Numbered from the stretch's first letter, positions 33,701-42,518 are shown. The stretch is 64,000 nt of DNA from an uncultured Prevotella sp. (GCA_902464615.1 CABQKA010000009.1:1-64000), one strand, 5' to 3'. The notes: generated by a model not told the origin, from the sequence alone. A program made the numbers and translations.

Positions 33701-33730
33701 GCCAAGGCTCTCCAGGCAAAGATGGCAGCC

Positions 33731-34435
33731 TCAGAAGTCCAGGACATGCGACTGCATGGTAAGCAGATTCACCGTCCAAAGCCGCCCGGCCAGCGTCTCG
33801 CCATAGCCGCAGGCCAATTTCAGCACTTCGTGCGCCTGCACGGCGCCGACCACAGCCGTCACCATGCCTACTACACGCCGCTCCGGCACGCCTTCCGGCT
33901 CCGTAGGATAAAGTTCACGATAGCGCCGGGGAGGAAAGCCGGCATTAAAGACGGAGACCTGCCCCTCGAAGCCGGCCACGGCCCCATAGACATAAGGCAC
34001 ACGATGCTTTGCCGTCCATTCGTCTATCAGATAACGCGTGGCATAGTTGTCACACCCGTCCACAACGATGTCGTAGCCTGTCAATATTTCATCCGCGTTG
34101 TCCGGCGTCAGCCTCACCTTATGCGGGCAACACCTTACATTACTGTTCAAGGTCAGTAGCCGCCGTGCGGCGGCCTGTACCTTAGCCATCCCCGCGACGG
34201 CCTCTGTTTCGTCGTAAAGCACTTGGCGATGAAGGTTCGTCAAACTGACCACGTCGTCGTCCACCAACCCGATTCGCCCCACCCCGGCACCGGCCAGGCT
34301 CAACGCCGCAGGACCGCCCAGCCCGCCGACGCCGACCACGAGGACCGATGCCTCGCGCAAGCGCCGCTGTCCTTCCGGCCCTATCTCCGGCAAAGCCGCC
34401 TGGCGTGCGTACCGGTTTTCTTCCATTTTTTCCAT
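33731..34435 (-). CDS. thiF: ThiF/HesA-type adenylyltransferase
   Basis: A 234-residue E1-like protein that adenylates the C-terminal glycine of ThiS. The nucleotide loop is VLVVGVGGLGGPAALSLAGAGVG, followed by DDDVVSLTNLHRQVLY and the VDGCDNYATRYLID region. The paired zinc cysteines seen in E. coli ThiF and MoeB are absent: the matching stretch reads YRELYPTEPEGVPERRVVG, as I recall for Bacteroidota members. It is last in the thiSGHF operon, 9 bases after thiH. MoeB is the main alternative, but the neighbours make ThiF much more likely. Confidence 0.9.
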   Translation of the reverse strand: MEKMEENRYARQAALPEIGPEGQRRLREASVLVVGVGGLGGPAALSLAGAGVGRIGLVDDDVVSLTNLHRQVLYDETEAVAGMAKVQAAARRLLTLNSNVRCCPHKVRLTPDNADEILTGYDIVVDGCDNYATRYLIDEWTAKHRVPYVYGAVAGFEGQVSVFNAGFPPRRYRELYPTEPEGVPERRVVGMVTAVVGAVQAHEVLKLACGYGETLAGRLWTVNLLTMQSHVLDF

Positions 34436-34444
34436 TTCTTCCGC

Positions 34445-35584
34445 TTAAACAGCCGTTTGGGCTACGTTCCGGTCAAATACGGCGTCCCAATCCTTCCATA
34501 CCGGCTCGCGGCCCTGGCGGCGCAGCGCGCTCTCCACTTCCTGGGCCGTGCGCTCGTCGCTCACGTGGAACTGCTCCAACGCCTGGGGATAGGTATAATA
34601 ACCGCCCGGCTCTGTCTTGCTTCCCGCGCTCATGGTCGTCACGCCCAATGTGGCCATGTGGTCACGAAAGTCTGCCGGTTCACGCGTGGAGTAGGAAATA
34701 TCCACGTCGTGGTCGAAGATGCGCATGGCAAAAGTCACTTGGGCCAGTTCACGGTCGGACATGACACAGTTCGGCTGGAATCCGCCGTTCTCAGACGGTC
34801 TCATACGCGGGAAGTTCACACTGTAACGCGTACGCCAGTAACGGCGCTGCAAGTAACGCAGGTGGAGCGCCATCATCGTAATGTCCGTGCGCCACGACGG
34901 CTCCAGACCGATTAGTACGCCCATGCCAATCGAATGGACACCGGCCTGCCCCATGCGGTCAAAGCCGTTGACGCGCCACTCGAAATCCGATTTCTTGCCC
35001 CGCGGATGGTAAGTCTTGTAGTTCGCCCGGTTGTAAGTCTCCTGAAAGCAAATCACGCCATTCATACCGTGCCGCCGAAGCGCGGCATAGTCCTCCGTCG
35101 CCAGCGGCATCACCTCGATTTTCAGGTTTGAGAAATAAGGCTTCGCCAAATCGAGCGCGCGGGCTATATAAGGCACTCCGGCCTTAGCCGGATTCTCCCC
35201 GGTGACGAGGAGCAGGTTCTCAAACGGCGCCAGCCGCTTGATGGCCTTGTACTCGTTCACTATCTCCTCTTCGGTCAAGATGGTACGTTTCATTTTATTG
35301 GCCACGTGAAAGCCGCAATAGACGCACGAGTTCGTGCACGAGTTCGTGATGTAGAGCGGTACGAACATCGAGACCGTCCGCCCGAAGCGCTCTTCCGTAT
35401 ATTTGCGGCTCAGCTGCGCCATCTGCTCCAGGAATGGAGCCGCCGCGGGCGAGACGAGGGCCATGAAGTCCTCCAGGTCACACCGCCGTCTGGACAATGC
35501 CCGGCGCACGTCGTCGGCCGTCTTGGCATGGATGCGCGCCGTGGTCTCGTCCCAATCGTATTGTTTCAGTTCTTCGGAAAACAT
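34445..35584 (-). CDS. thiH: 2-iminoacetate synthase ThiH (tyrosine lyase)
   Basis: A 379-residue radical SAM enzyme. The cluster motif CTNSCVYC gives Cys83, Cys87 and Cys90. ThiH splits tyrosine with SAM to give dehydroglycine, which ThiG uses for the thiazole ring; this is the anaerobic alternative to ThiO. The conserved RYWRTRYSVNFPRMRP and a C-terminal TTMSAGSKTEPGGYY are present. It is third in the operon, 105 bases after thiG and 9 bases before thiF. Confidence 0.96.
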   Translation of the reverse strand: MFSEELKQYDWDETTARIHAKTADDVRRALSRRRCDLEDFMALVSPAAAPFLEQMAQLSRKYTEERFGRTVSMFVPLYITNSCTNSCVYCGFHVANKMKRTILTEEEIVNEYKAIKRLAPFENLLLVTGENPAKAGVPYIARALDLAKPYFSNLKIEVMPLATEDYAALRRHGMNGVICFQETYNRANYKTYHPRGKKSDFEWRVNGFDRMGQAGVHSIGMGVLIGLEPSWRTDITMMALHLRYLQRRYWRTRYSVNFPRMRPSENGGFQPNCVMSDRELAQVTFAMRIFDHDVDISYSTREPADFRDHMATLGVTTMSAGSKTEPGGYYTYPQALEQFHVSDERTAQEVESALRRQGREPVWKDWDAVFDRNVAQTAV

Positions 35585-35689
35585 CGTTATTCTGTTTTAC
35601 GTCCTGCCGTGCAGGGCTGCGTCCGGATGCAAATATTTTCTCCAGGCGGGACAACAGGCGCGGGCATCCGCCGCACCTGCCCGCAGTGT

Positions 35690-36463
35690 TCACCCCAGAA
35701 AATCCGTCAGCGGCGAACTGGCCGACGCCTCCATTGAAGCCGCGCCCGCCGCCAGTCCGGCCTCATAGGCCATGCGGCCTGCTTCCACGGCCTGGCGGAA
35801 TGCGCGGGCCATTGCCACGGGCTGACCCGCCACGGCTATTGCCGTATTGACCAGACAAGCCGAGGCCCCCATTTCCATGGCTTCGGCGGCATGGCTCGGC
35901 GCGCCTATGCCGGCGTCGACCACGACGGGGACGGCGGCTTGCTCGATGATGATGCGCAGGAAGTCGCGCGTCAGCAGTCCCTGGTTCGTGCCAATGGGCG
36001 CGCCCAGCGGCATCACGGCCGCCGCGCCCGCCTCCTCCAGCCGTTTGCACAGCGTAGGGTCGGCCTGGCAATAGGGCAGGACCACGAAGCCCAGCTTCAC
36101 CAGTTGTTCCGTCGCCTTGAGTGTCTCCGTGGAGTCGGGCAGCAAATAGCGCGGGTCGGGGTGTATCTCCAGCTTCAGCCAGTTCGTACCGAAAGCCTCG
36201 CGTGCCAACTGGGCGGCGAGCACTGCTTCCCCGGCATCGCGCACGCCGCTCGTGTTAGGCAGCAACTGCAGGCCCGGGCGGCAGATATGTGCCAGCAGCG
36301 CGTCGTCCGCATCGCCCAGCTCCACGCGCTTCATGGCTACGGTCACCATCTCTGTCCCGGACGCCCCGATGGCTTCCGACATCAATTCGTTGGAACTGAA
36401 TTTACCCGTGCCCAAGAACAGGCGGGACGAAAACTCGCGCCCCGCAATGATTAGCTTTTCCAT
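35690..36463 (-). CDS. thiG: thiazole synthase ThiG
   Basis: A 257-residue TIM-barrel enzyme that joins deoxyxylulose phosphate, dehydroglycine and ThiS-thiocarboxylate to make the thiazole phosphate of thiamine. The Schiff-base lysine is Lys97 in TNWLKLEIHPDPRYLLPD. The phosphate-binding loops are PLGAPIGTNQGLLT and VVDAGIGAPSHAAEAMEMG, and the N-terminal RLFLGTGKFSS is typical. It lies 55 bases after thiS in the same operon. Confidence 0.97.
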   Translation of the reverse strand: MEKLIIAGREFSSRLFLGTGKFSSNELMSEAIGASGTEMVTVAMKRVELGDADDALLAHICRPGLQLLPNTSGVRDAGEAVLAAQLAREAFGTNWLKLEIHPDPRYLLPDSTETLKATEQLVKLGFVVLPYCQADPTLCKRLEEAGAAAVMPLGAPIGTNQGLLTRDFLRIIIEQAAVPVVVDAGIGAPSHAAEAMEMGASACLVNTAIAVAGQPVAMARAFRQAVEAGRMAYEAGLAAGAASMEASASSPLTDFLG

Positions 36464-36518
36464 ATTTTATGAGGATTATTTATAGTTTTACCTTTTCCTG
36501 TTCACCCGCGGAGGCGGC

Positions 36519-36716
36519 TTATCCGCCACACGCGGCTTTGACGACCACCAGCGACTGGCCTTCGGCCAACTTGTGCTCCGACCATTCCGCACGGGGCACA
36601 AGCCGGCCGTCCACTGCCACCGCTACGCCGGAGGCCGGGATGCCTTGTGACGACAAAAACTCGGAAAGGGTCGCCGCGGTGGTTTCCACTTCTTTCTGAT
36701 TGACTTTTACTTTCAT
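36519..36716 (-). CDS. thiS: sulfur carrier protein ThiS
   Basis: A 65-residue ubiquitin-like carrier ending in the required Gly-Gly (VVVKAACGG). The ATG at 36716 (MKVKVNQKEV) gives the normal ThiS size; another ATG three codons earlier would give 68 residues. ThiF adenylates the terminal glycine and the resulting thiocarboxylate feeds ThiG. It is the first gene of the thiSGHF operon, directly downstream of a TPP riboswitch. thiC, thiD and thiE are not in the window. Confidence 0.92.
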   Translation of the reverse strand: MKVKVNQKEVETTAATLSEFLSSQGIPASGVAVAVDGRLVPRAEWSEHKLAEGQSLVVVKAACGG

Positions 36717-36819
36717 ACGATTCACGTGCTCTTAAGACAAACAAGTTGAAAGTAAATCCAAAAGCAAACCGCCCGACAGCCGGCAGGCCGGAACGCGCAC
36801 GTCCGGACGGAAATACAAT

Positions 36820-36902
36820 CCCTACGGCAGCATGGCCTGCATCAGGTCGGAGGGTATCATCTCAGCCCCGCGGCACAGTCGCGCCGGCGGGACACCCCTT
36901 TG
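36820..36902 (-). promoter_or_regulatory. TPP riboswitch (THI element)
   Basis: On the minus strand the leader contains, in order, GGGGTG (36891-36900 region), GGCTGAGATGATACCC (36854-36869), GACCTGAT (36840-36847), ATGCTG and GTAGGGA (36819-36825). These are the conserved blocks of the thiamine pyrophosphate aptamer. It ends about 100 bases before thiS. The following 36740-36815 stretch can form GC-rich hairpins (CCGGCCTGCCGG), but I cannot tell whether control is by termination or translation. Confidence 0.93.
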
Positions 36903-36914
36903 TCTTTACCACCG

Positions 36915-36922
36915 CAAAGGTA
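36915..36922 (-). promoter_or_regulatory. -7 box of the thi operon
   Basis: On the minus strand TACCTTTG matches TAnnTTTG and lies directly upstream of the riboswitch, as expected for its promoter. The -33 element is weak. Confidence 0.65.
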
Positions 36923-37074
36923 CAAATTTCTACGGAACGGACGAACGGTAAAATGCGAATGCTTCCGGAAAGTGCCGCCGCCCTCCTTCGCCAATAAGCG
37001 ACCATAAAGAAAGAAAAATCCATAACGTCCCGTTTTTGACAAAACAGGGAGAACGGCAACTGCGGCAGATTCGC

Positions 37075-37082
37075 TATATTTG
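37075..37082 (+). promoter_or_regulatory. -7 box of the NlpE-like gene
   Basis: TATATTTG lies 28 bases before ATG 37111. It supports this start over the upstream in-frame one at 37036, which lies before the box. Confidence 0.6.
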
Positions 37083-37110
37083 CGGCGTTAAACCAAACCT
37101 TACACCACCC

Positions 37111-37770
37111 ATGTCCCATCCTTTCCACTACCTTCCGCTGGCATTGCTGACCACGCTGGCAGCATGCAGCCCGACGGACCGCAACGAAAGCGCGGCCGGC
37201 ACCATACTGGCCGCCACACAGGACTCCGTGACACTGGCCACCGCCGCTGGCGACACCCTCTCGTTCCGCACACCGGCGGACAGCCGCACGGCGCAGCTTG
37301 ACCTGCTGGCCGGCGACTCGGCCGAAGTGTACTACCACGGCGCTTACCGTGCAGGGATTGCTGCCGACAGCATTGTCCTCCGCTCGCGGCCCGAGGCGGA
37401 CAACGCCGGGCTCGGACCGGTAGAGACCCGCACCTATTCGGGACTGCTCCCGGCAGCCTCGGGACCGGGCATCCGCTACGACCTGACCGTCCGCGCCCCG
37501 CGCCACAGCGGCGACGGCACCTTCGAGCTCTCGCTCACTTACCTGGAAGCCGAGAACGGGCAGGACCGCACGTTCCGCTACACAGGCAGGCGGTGGACAC
37601 AACGCGGCATCCCGGGCGACAACGACGCCACCGTCTGGCAGCTTGTCACGGAAGATGAACAGGAGCGCTTCAACTTCCTTGTCGAGTCAGACTCCGTCCT
37701 GACATTGCTGAACGACCGCTTCGAGCGGCCGTCGTCCCGGTTGAACTATTCACTCAAACGCACGGAATAG
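37111..37770 (+). CDS. NlpE-like lipoprotein
   Basis: A lipoprotein of about 219 residues with a signal peptide and lipobox LAAC (MSHPFHYLPLALLTTLAAC). The C-terminal half resembles the copper-resistance NlpE N-terminal domain: ETRTYSGLLPAASGPGIRYDLTV, FELSLTYLEAENGQDRTF, then FNFLVESDSVLTLLNDRFE. In E. coli NlpE senses surface contact and envelope stress, but in Bacteroidales the role is untested. The N-terminal part (SVTLATAAGDTLSFRTPA) is a small beta domain. The single CXXC of E. coli NlpE is not evident. It is monocistronic, convergent with the MATE gene through a repeat-containing terminator. Confidence 0.75.
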   Translation: MSHPFHYLPLALLTTLAACSPTDRNESAAGTILAATQDSVTLATAAGDTLSFRTPADSRTAQLDLLAGDSAEVYYHGAYRAGIAADSIVLRSRPEADNAGLGPVETRTYSGLLPAASGPGIRYDLTVRAPRHSGDGTFELSLTYLEAENGQDRTFRYTGRRWTQRGIPGDNDATVWQLVTEDEQERFNFLVESDSVLTLLNDRFERPSSRLNYSLKRTE

Positions 37771-37799
37771 CCCCTCCCCGTCCGCTATGCACCACGCGG

Positions 37800-37862
37800 C
37801 TTAGGCGTGTGAAAACGGGGCTAAGGCCAGGATTTCCCAGCCTTAGCCCCGTTTTTTGCAGC
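37800..37862. repeat. 21-bp repeat array D, also acting as a terminator
   Basis: Units start at 37800 (CTTAGG), 37821 (CTAAGG, inverted) and 37842 (CTTAGC), exactly 21 bases apart. The last two form a perfect 14-bp stem AACGGGGCTAAGGC/GCCTTAGCCCCGTT with a 12-base loop, followed by TTTT. This array is therefore a good intrinsic terminator for the lipoprotein gene. Confidence 0.85.
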
Positions 37863-37889
37863 CGTATCCCCACGGCGGGATGCCCTGCG

Positions 37890-39143
37890 TCAGCGCGTAG
37901 CCGCCTCCCGCCGGTGCCTCCACTGGTAAAAGGCCACGACGAGAAGTGCCGTCAGCAGTTCGGCAACAGGCATGGCGAGCCAGATGCCCTCCGTCCCAAG
38001 CCAACGGGGCAGGAGCAGGAAGCTCGGCACCAGCAGCACGAACCCGCGCAACAAGGCAAAGGACGTGGCGGGCGCCACGCGCTCCACACTCTGAAAGTAG
38101 CCGACGGCCGTAATGTTAAAGATAAAAGGCAGGAAGCCCGCCGCGAAATATGGGAAACCGGCGGCCGCAATCTGCGCCGCCCGCGTCCCGCCATCGACAA
38201 ACAGGCCCACAAACCCCGCGGGCAGGAACACGAAGGCGGCCGTCACCACCAGACCGCAGACGAAGGCCGTCTCGAGCGCGGTCTTCTCGGCCATGCGGGT
38301 CCGGATATGGTTGCCCATGCCGAAATTGTAGCTCAGGATGGGCTGCGCCGACTGCGCGATGGCGTTGCCTACCATGAAGATGAAGGGCGTATAGTAGCAG
38401 GCTATGCCGAAGGCGCCCACACCGTCGTCTCCCAGGTAGCGCATGAAGACATGGTTGCCCATGAACATGAGGACTGCCAGCGTGGCTTCACCGAGCAAGG
38501 CGGGGGAGCCGATGCGGCACTGGTTGGCCACGTTGCGCACCGTCAGGCGCAGGCTGCGCGCGCTCAGCTTGATGCGCGCCGGACGCAGGGAGCGCGCGAA
38601 ACCGATGAGATAGGCCACAGCCATAATCCCCCCGGCGGCGGTGCTGATGGACGTGGCAAAGGCCGCTCCCATCAGTCCCCACTGGAAGGGGAACATGAAC
38701 AGCCAGTCCAGGAACACGTTAAGCCCGGCGGCGACCAGGCTGCACGCCATGGCGTAGTTGGGCGAGCCGTCGAGGCGGATGACGAACAGCGAGACGGCGG
38801 TCCAGCCCATGAATATCCACGAGGGGACGTACCATACCATGTATTCCTTCACCATAGGCATCAGGTGGCGCGAGGCCCCCAGCCAGCCGGCCGCATGCTC
38901 CGGGAAAGCCAGCATCCAGACTATGGGTATGGCGATGACCACCGTGACAAACGAAAGCGCCTGCGTCACATTGTAGCGCGCCACGCGGACCTGCCCGCGC
39001 GAAAGATAGACAGAGGCGACGACCGAGCAGCCCGTGCCGACCATCAGGCCGACCCCGGTGAGCAGCATTTTTTGTCGGGCCGTAAAGGTTAAAAAACGTC
39101 GGAAAAGGCAGGTGGGGATGCGTCCGGACGCTTTTTTGTCCAT
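37890..39143 (-). CDS. MATE-family efflux transporter, N-terminally truncated
   Basis: At most 417 residues of a MATE (NorM/DinF superfamily) multidrug transporter. Similarity starts abruptly at LLTGVGLMVGTGCSVVASVYLSRG, which normally lies about 55-60 residues into the protein, so helix 1 and part of helix 2 are missing. The residues before it, from ATG 39143 (MDKKASGRIPTC), are unrelated and poorly hydrophobic. About ten helices and the usual inter-repeat loop remain. The gene divides from GH92 by only 39 bases, and the GH92 promoter's TTTG box is 3 bases from this ATG. It is probably non-functional or a recent rearrangement product; a start at 39068 (MLLTGVG) is also possible. Confidence 0.7.
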   Translation of the reverse strand: MDKKASGRIPTCLFRRFLTFTARQKMLLTGVGLMVGTGCSVVASVYLSRGQVRVARYNVTQALSFVTVVIAIPIVWMLAFPEHAAGWLGASRHLMPMVKEYMVWYVPSWIFMGWTAVSLFVIRLDGSPNYAMACSLVAAGLNVFLDWLFMFPFQWGLMGAAFATSISTAAGGIMAVAYLIGFARSLRPARIKLSARSLRLTVRNVANQCRIGSPALLGEATLAVLMFMGNHVFMRYLGDDGVGAFGIACYYTPFIFMVGNAIAQSAQPILSYNFGMGNHIRTRMAEKTALETAFVCGLVVTAAFVFLPAGFVGLFVDGGTRAAQIAAAGFPYFAAGFLPFIFNITAVGYFQSVERVAPATSFALLRGFVLLVPSFLLLPRWLGTEGIWLAMPVAELLTALLVVAFYQWRHRREAATR

Positions 39144-39146
39144 AAA

Positions 39147-39178
39147 TTTGGATAATCGGCCGGCGAGGAGTACCTTTG
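39147..39178 (+). promoter_or_regulatory. promoter of the GH92 gene
   Basis: TTTG (39147-39150), 20 bases, then TACCTTTG (39171-39178): a full promoter. Transcription would start about where the ATG at 39183 lies, so the message is either leaderless or the true start is downstream (Met at 39231). Confidence 0.7.
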
Positions 39179-39182
39179 TCAC

Positions 39183-41468
39183 ATGGATACCACTCGTTGC
39201 CGCCGCGCGGGCCGCTGTGTCCGCGCCGCCATGACCCTGCTGTTGGGCTGCCAGCTGACAGCCGCCACGGCACAGGACGATTTCGCCCGTTGGGTAGACC
39301 CGTTCATAGGGACCGGCGGGCATGGACACACACACCCGGCGGCCGTAGTCCCGCACGGCATGATACAGCCCGGGCCCGACACCCGCAAGAGCGGATGGGA
39401 CGCCTGCTCGGGCTACCATTACGCCGACTCGACCCTGAACGGCTTTGCCCATACCCGGCTGAGCGGAACGGGATGCGCGGACTTCGGGGACTTTCTCCTG
39501 ATGCCCTACACCGGAAAGCCGCAGCTGGCCTACGCGGGAGAGAAGGAGGCCGAATGCCAGACCGTCCCCTACGCCTCGCCTTTCCGCCACGCTGAAGAGC
39601 ATGCCGAACCGGGCTATTACGCTGTATGGCTGCGACGTTACGGCATACAGGCCGAACTGACCGCGACCGAACGCGCGGCCCTGCACCGATATACTTATCC
39701 GGCCAGTGCACAGGCGGGCTTCATCCTGGACCTGGATTACGGCATACAGGAACAGACAAACCTGGAAATGGACGTGGAGGTGATAGACTCGGTGACGCTC
39801 TGCGCCCACAGGCGCTCTTATTGGTGGGCCTACGACCAGGAACTCTACTTTTACGCCCAATGCTCGAAGCCCTTTTCGGGCTACGACGTGGTGCGCGACA
39901 CGGTGCAGACCGCCAAAGGCCCGCAGGCCCGCTGTAAGCTGGCAGTACGCTTCGCAACGGCAGCGGGCGAGACCGTAACGGTCCGCGCGGCCATCTCGGC
40001 CGTGGACTACGACGGGGCACGGCGCAACCTGGAATCCGAACTTCCAGGGTGGGATTTCGACCACGTGCGCGCCGAGGCAAGGAAGAAATGGAACGACTGG
40101 CTGGGACGCATTGACATCGAACCGCGCGACACCGTGTTCTACACCGCACTCTACCACACGGCCATCGCTCCGGCCCTCTTTTCCGATGCCGACGGGCGCT
40201 ACCGCGGCATGGACCTGAAGATACACCGCACGGAAGAGCCATACTACACGGTATTCTCGCTCTGGGACACATTCCGCGCCCTGCACCCGCTCCTGTCGCT
40301 TGTCGAGCCGGAAGCCAACGAACACTACCTGCGCGTGTTGCTTCGCAAGGCGGAAGAAGGAGGCATCGTACCGAAATGGGACTGCGCATCCAACTACACG
40401 GCCTGCATGATAGGCTATCACTTCGCGTCGCTGGCCGCCGACGCCTGGAGCAAAGGACTGCGGAACTTCGACGTAAAGAAAGCATACCGCGCCTGCCTGA
40501 AACTGGCAGAAGGCGACACAACGGGCATCTCGCCCGTTGTCCCGGCCTACAAGCGGCGCGACTTGCTGCCCCCGGCCCGCCGATTGAAAAACGAGTTGGG
40601 CTTTATCCCGTGCGAAAAAGACCGCGAAAGTGTGGCCAAGGCGCTGGAATACGCCTACGACGACTGGTGCATCGCGCAGCTGGCCCAAGCCTGCGGCGAC
40701 ACGGCCGGCGCCAGCCGTTACCGGCAATGGGGACAGGCATACCGCACTTATTACGACGCGGCGACGGGCTTCATGCGCGGCCGCCGGAGCGACGGGACCT
40801 GGCGCAGTCCCTTCGACCCGCAGCGCTCGGAACACCGCAACGACGACTACTGTGAAGGCAACGCCTGGCAATGGACATGGTTCGTGCCTCACGACATCGG
40901 GGGACTGATTGGCCTGATGGGCGGCCGCGACACGTTTGCCGCACGCCTTGACAGCCTTTTCGCGGCCCCGTCCGTAATCTCCGGCGAAACGGTCTCGGCC
41001 GACATCTCCGGCCTCATCGGCCAATACGCCCACGGCAACGAGCCAAGCCACCACGTAGCCTACCTTTATAACTACGCCGGACGGCCATACCGCACCCAAG
41101 AAATCTGCGACAGCATCCTCCACACGCTATACCGCCCCACGCCGGACGGCATCGCAGGCAATGAAGACTGCGGACAAATGTCGGCCTGGTACGTATTAGG
41201 AGCCATAGGGCTTTACCAAGTATGCCCCGGCCAACCGGTATGGACGCTCGGCCGGCCGCTGGTAAACCAAGCCCGTCTGAAAATGGCGGAAGGGCGCGAA
41301 CTGCACATGACGGTACACGGCAACAGCAAGGCCGCACGCTACATCAAGGCCGTGCGTCTTGACGGAAAGCCCGTTGACCGCCCGTTCCTAACCCACAAGC
41401 AAATATCCCAAGGAAGGCATCTTGAAATCTTCATGAGCGAGACGCCCGCTTCGTGGGGCTGCGAATAA
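39183..41468 (+). CDS. GH92-family alpha-mannosidase (first copy)
   Basis: A glycoside hydrolase family 92 exo-acting alpha-mannosidase, 761 residues from ATG 39183. The catalytic-domain signatures are WVDPFIGTGGHGHTHPAAVVPHGM, SGYHYADSTLNGFAHTRLSGTG, PKWDCASNYTACMIGYH and YAHGNEPSHHVAYLYNY. GH92 enzymes are calcium-dependent and trim mannose from N-glycans or yeast mannan. The leader RAAMTLLLGC could be a lipobox signal with Cys23 or a type I signal ending TAQ. The start may be Met17 (39231) in view of the promoter. It is followed 29 bases later by an RluA-type gene. Confidence 0.92.
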   Translation: MDTTRCRRAGRCVRAAMTLLLGCQLTAATAQDDFARWVDPFIGTGGHGHTHPAAVVPHGMIQPGPDTRKSGWDACSGYHYADSTLNGFAHTRLSGTGCADFGDFLLMPYTGKPQLAYAGEKEAECQTVPYASPFRHAEEHAEPGYYAVWLRRYGIQAELTATERAALHRYTYPASAQAGFILDLDYGIQEQTNLEMDVEVIDSVTLCAHRRSYWWAYDQELYFYAQCSKPFSGYDVVRDTVQTAKGPQARCKLAVRFATAAGETVTVRAAISAVDYDGARRNLESELPGWDFDHVRAEARKKWNDWLGRIDIEPRDTVFYTALYHTAIAPALFSDADGRYRGMDLKIHRTEEPYYTVFSLWDTFRALHPLLSLVEPEANEHYLRVLLRKAEEGGIVPKWDCASNYTACMIGYHFASLAADAWSKGLRNFDVKKAYRACLKLAEGDTTGISPVVPAYKRRDLLPPARRLKNELGFIPCEKDRESVAKALEYAYDDWCIAQLAQACGDTAGASRYRQWGQAYRTYYDAATGFMRGRRSDGTWRSPFDPQRSEHRNDDYCEGNAWQWTWFVPHDIGGLIGLMGGRDTFAARLDSLFAAPSVISGETVSADISGLIGQYAHGNEPSHHVAYLYNYAGRPYRTQEICDSILHTLYRPTPDGIAGNEDCGQMSAWYVLGAIGLYQVCPGQPVWTLGRPLVNQARLKMAEGRELHMTVHGNSKAARYIKAVRLDGKPVDRPFLTHKQISQGRHLEIFMSETPASWGCE

Positions 41469-41497
41469 ACTGCCCTGCAAATATCCCTACAAATCAC

Positions 41498-42385
41498 ATG
41501 CGACACCACTCCACTACACCCCAAGAAACAATCTTTACCGTCAAAGAACCTACGACGCTGCTCCCCTTCATCCAGTCTGCACTCGACGGCATCAGCCATA
41601 CGCGGGCCAAAGCCATCCTCAAGGGGGGAGGCGTCACGGTGGACCATAAAATCCGCCAACAGTACGACTATCCGCTCGAACCCGGCATGACCGTCGGCAT
41701 CTCCAAGCGCAAGCCCGGCCCGACCCTCACCAGCAAATTCATCAAACTGGTCTATGAAGACGCAGACCTTGTCGTCATTGAAAAAAGTCCGGGCATCTTG
41801 TCCATGGCCACGTCGCACCACGCATTCTGCGTCAAGAAACTCCTCGACGAATATTTCCACCGGACACGCCAGCACTGCAACGCACACGTCGTCCACCGTC
41901 TGGACCGCGACACATCCGGCCTGCTCGTCTACGCCAAAACGCTCCGCGCCGAACAAATATTGGAACACAACTGGCACGAAATCGTCACCGACCGCCGTTA
42001 CGTGGCCCTCGTAAGCGGCCAGTTGCCCCAGGAACAGGGCACCTGCAAAAGCTGGCTGAAAGACAACAAAGCCTACTTCACCCTCTCATCCCCTGTCGAC
42101 AACGGCGGCAAATACGCCGTCACCCACTACCGGCAATTGCGCACCGACGGGCGGCACTCACTCGTTGAGTTAAAGCTCGAAACAGGCCGCAAGAACCAGA
42201 TCCGGGTCCACATGCAGGATCTCGGAACCCCTGTCTGCGGCGACACCAAATACGGCAACGGCGACGACCCGATAGGCCGCCTCGCCCTGCATGCCTTCCG
42301 CCTCAATTTCTACCACCCCATCAGCGGAGAGCCCCTACAATTCGACGTCCCTATCCCTAAATCCTTCTACCGCGCATTCGACTAA
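41498..42385 (+). CDS. RluA-family pseudouridine synthase
   Basis: A 295-residue RNA pseudouridine synthase of the RluA/RluD family. An N-terminal S4-like RNA-binding region (residues of about 12-70) precedes the catalytic motif HRLDRDTSGLLVYAK with Asp136. The GRKNQIRVHMQDLG and C-terminal LHAFRLNFYHPISGEPLQF regions are typical. It converts specific rRNA or tRNA uridines to pseudouridine; the exact position cannot be read from sequence. ATG 41498 (MRHHSTT) is preferred to an upstream frame that overlaps the GH92 gene. It probably shares the GH92 transcript. Confidence 0.92.
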   Translation: MRHHSTTPQETIFTVKEPTTLLPFIQSALDGISHTRAKAILKGGGVTVDHKIRQQYDYPLEPGMTVGISKRKPGPTLTSKFIKLVYEDADLVVIEKSPGILSMATSHHAFCVKKLLDEYFHRTRQHCNAHVVHRLDRDTSGLLVYAKTLRAEQILEHNWHEIVTDRRYVALVSGQLPQEQGTCKSWLKDNKAYFTLSSPVDNGGKYAVTHYRQLRTDGRHSLVELKLETGRKNQIRVHMQDLGTPVCGDTKYGNGDDPIGRLALHAFRLNFYHPISGEPLQFDVPIPKSFYRAFD

Positions 42386-42518
42386 ATCCATACGCCACGC
42401 CTCCGGGTAGAAGTTAATGAAAACAAAAAAGGAAGCCGGTCCCGTCAGAAATGCGTAAATTGCGCCCAAATTGCTTAGGAAGTAGTCAAAACAGCAACAA
42501 ACTAAAGCCAACAAACAT

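Noticed and set aside
36746..36997. A plus-strand 83-codon frame over the thi leader
   Set aside because: It overlaps the TPP riboswitch and promoter and has no similarity to any family.
39144..41123. A 660-codon N-terminal extension of the MATE frame
   Set aside because: It is antisense to the first GH92 gene. None of it resembles the missing MATE helices.
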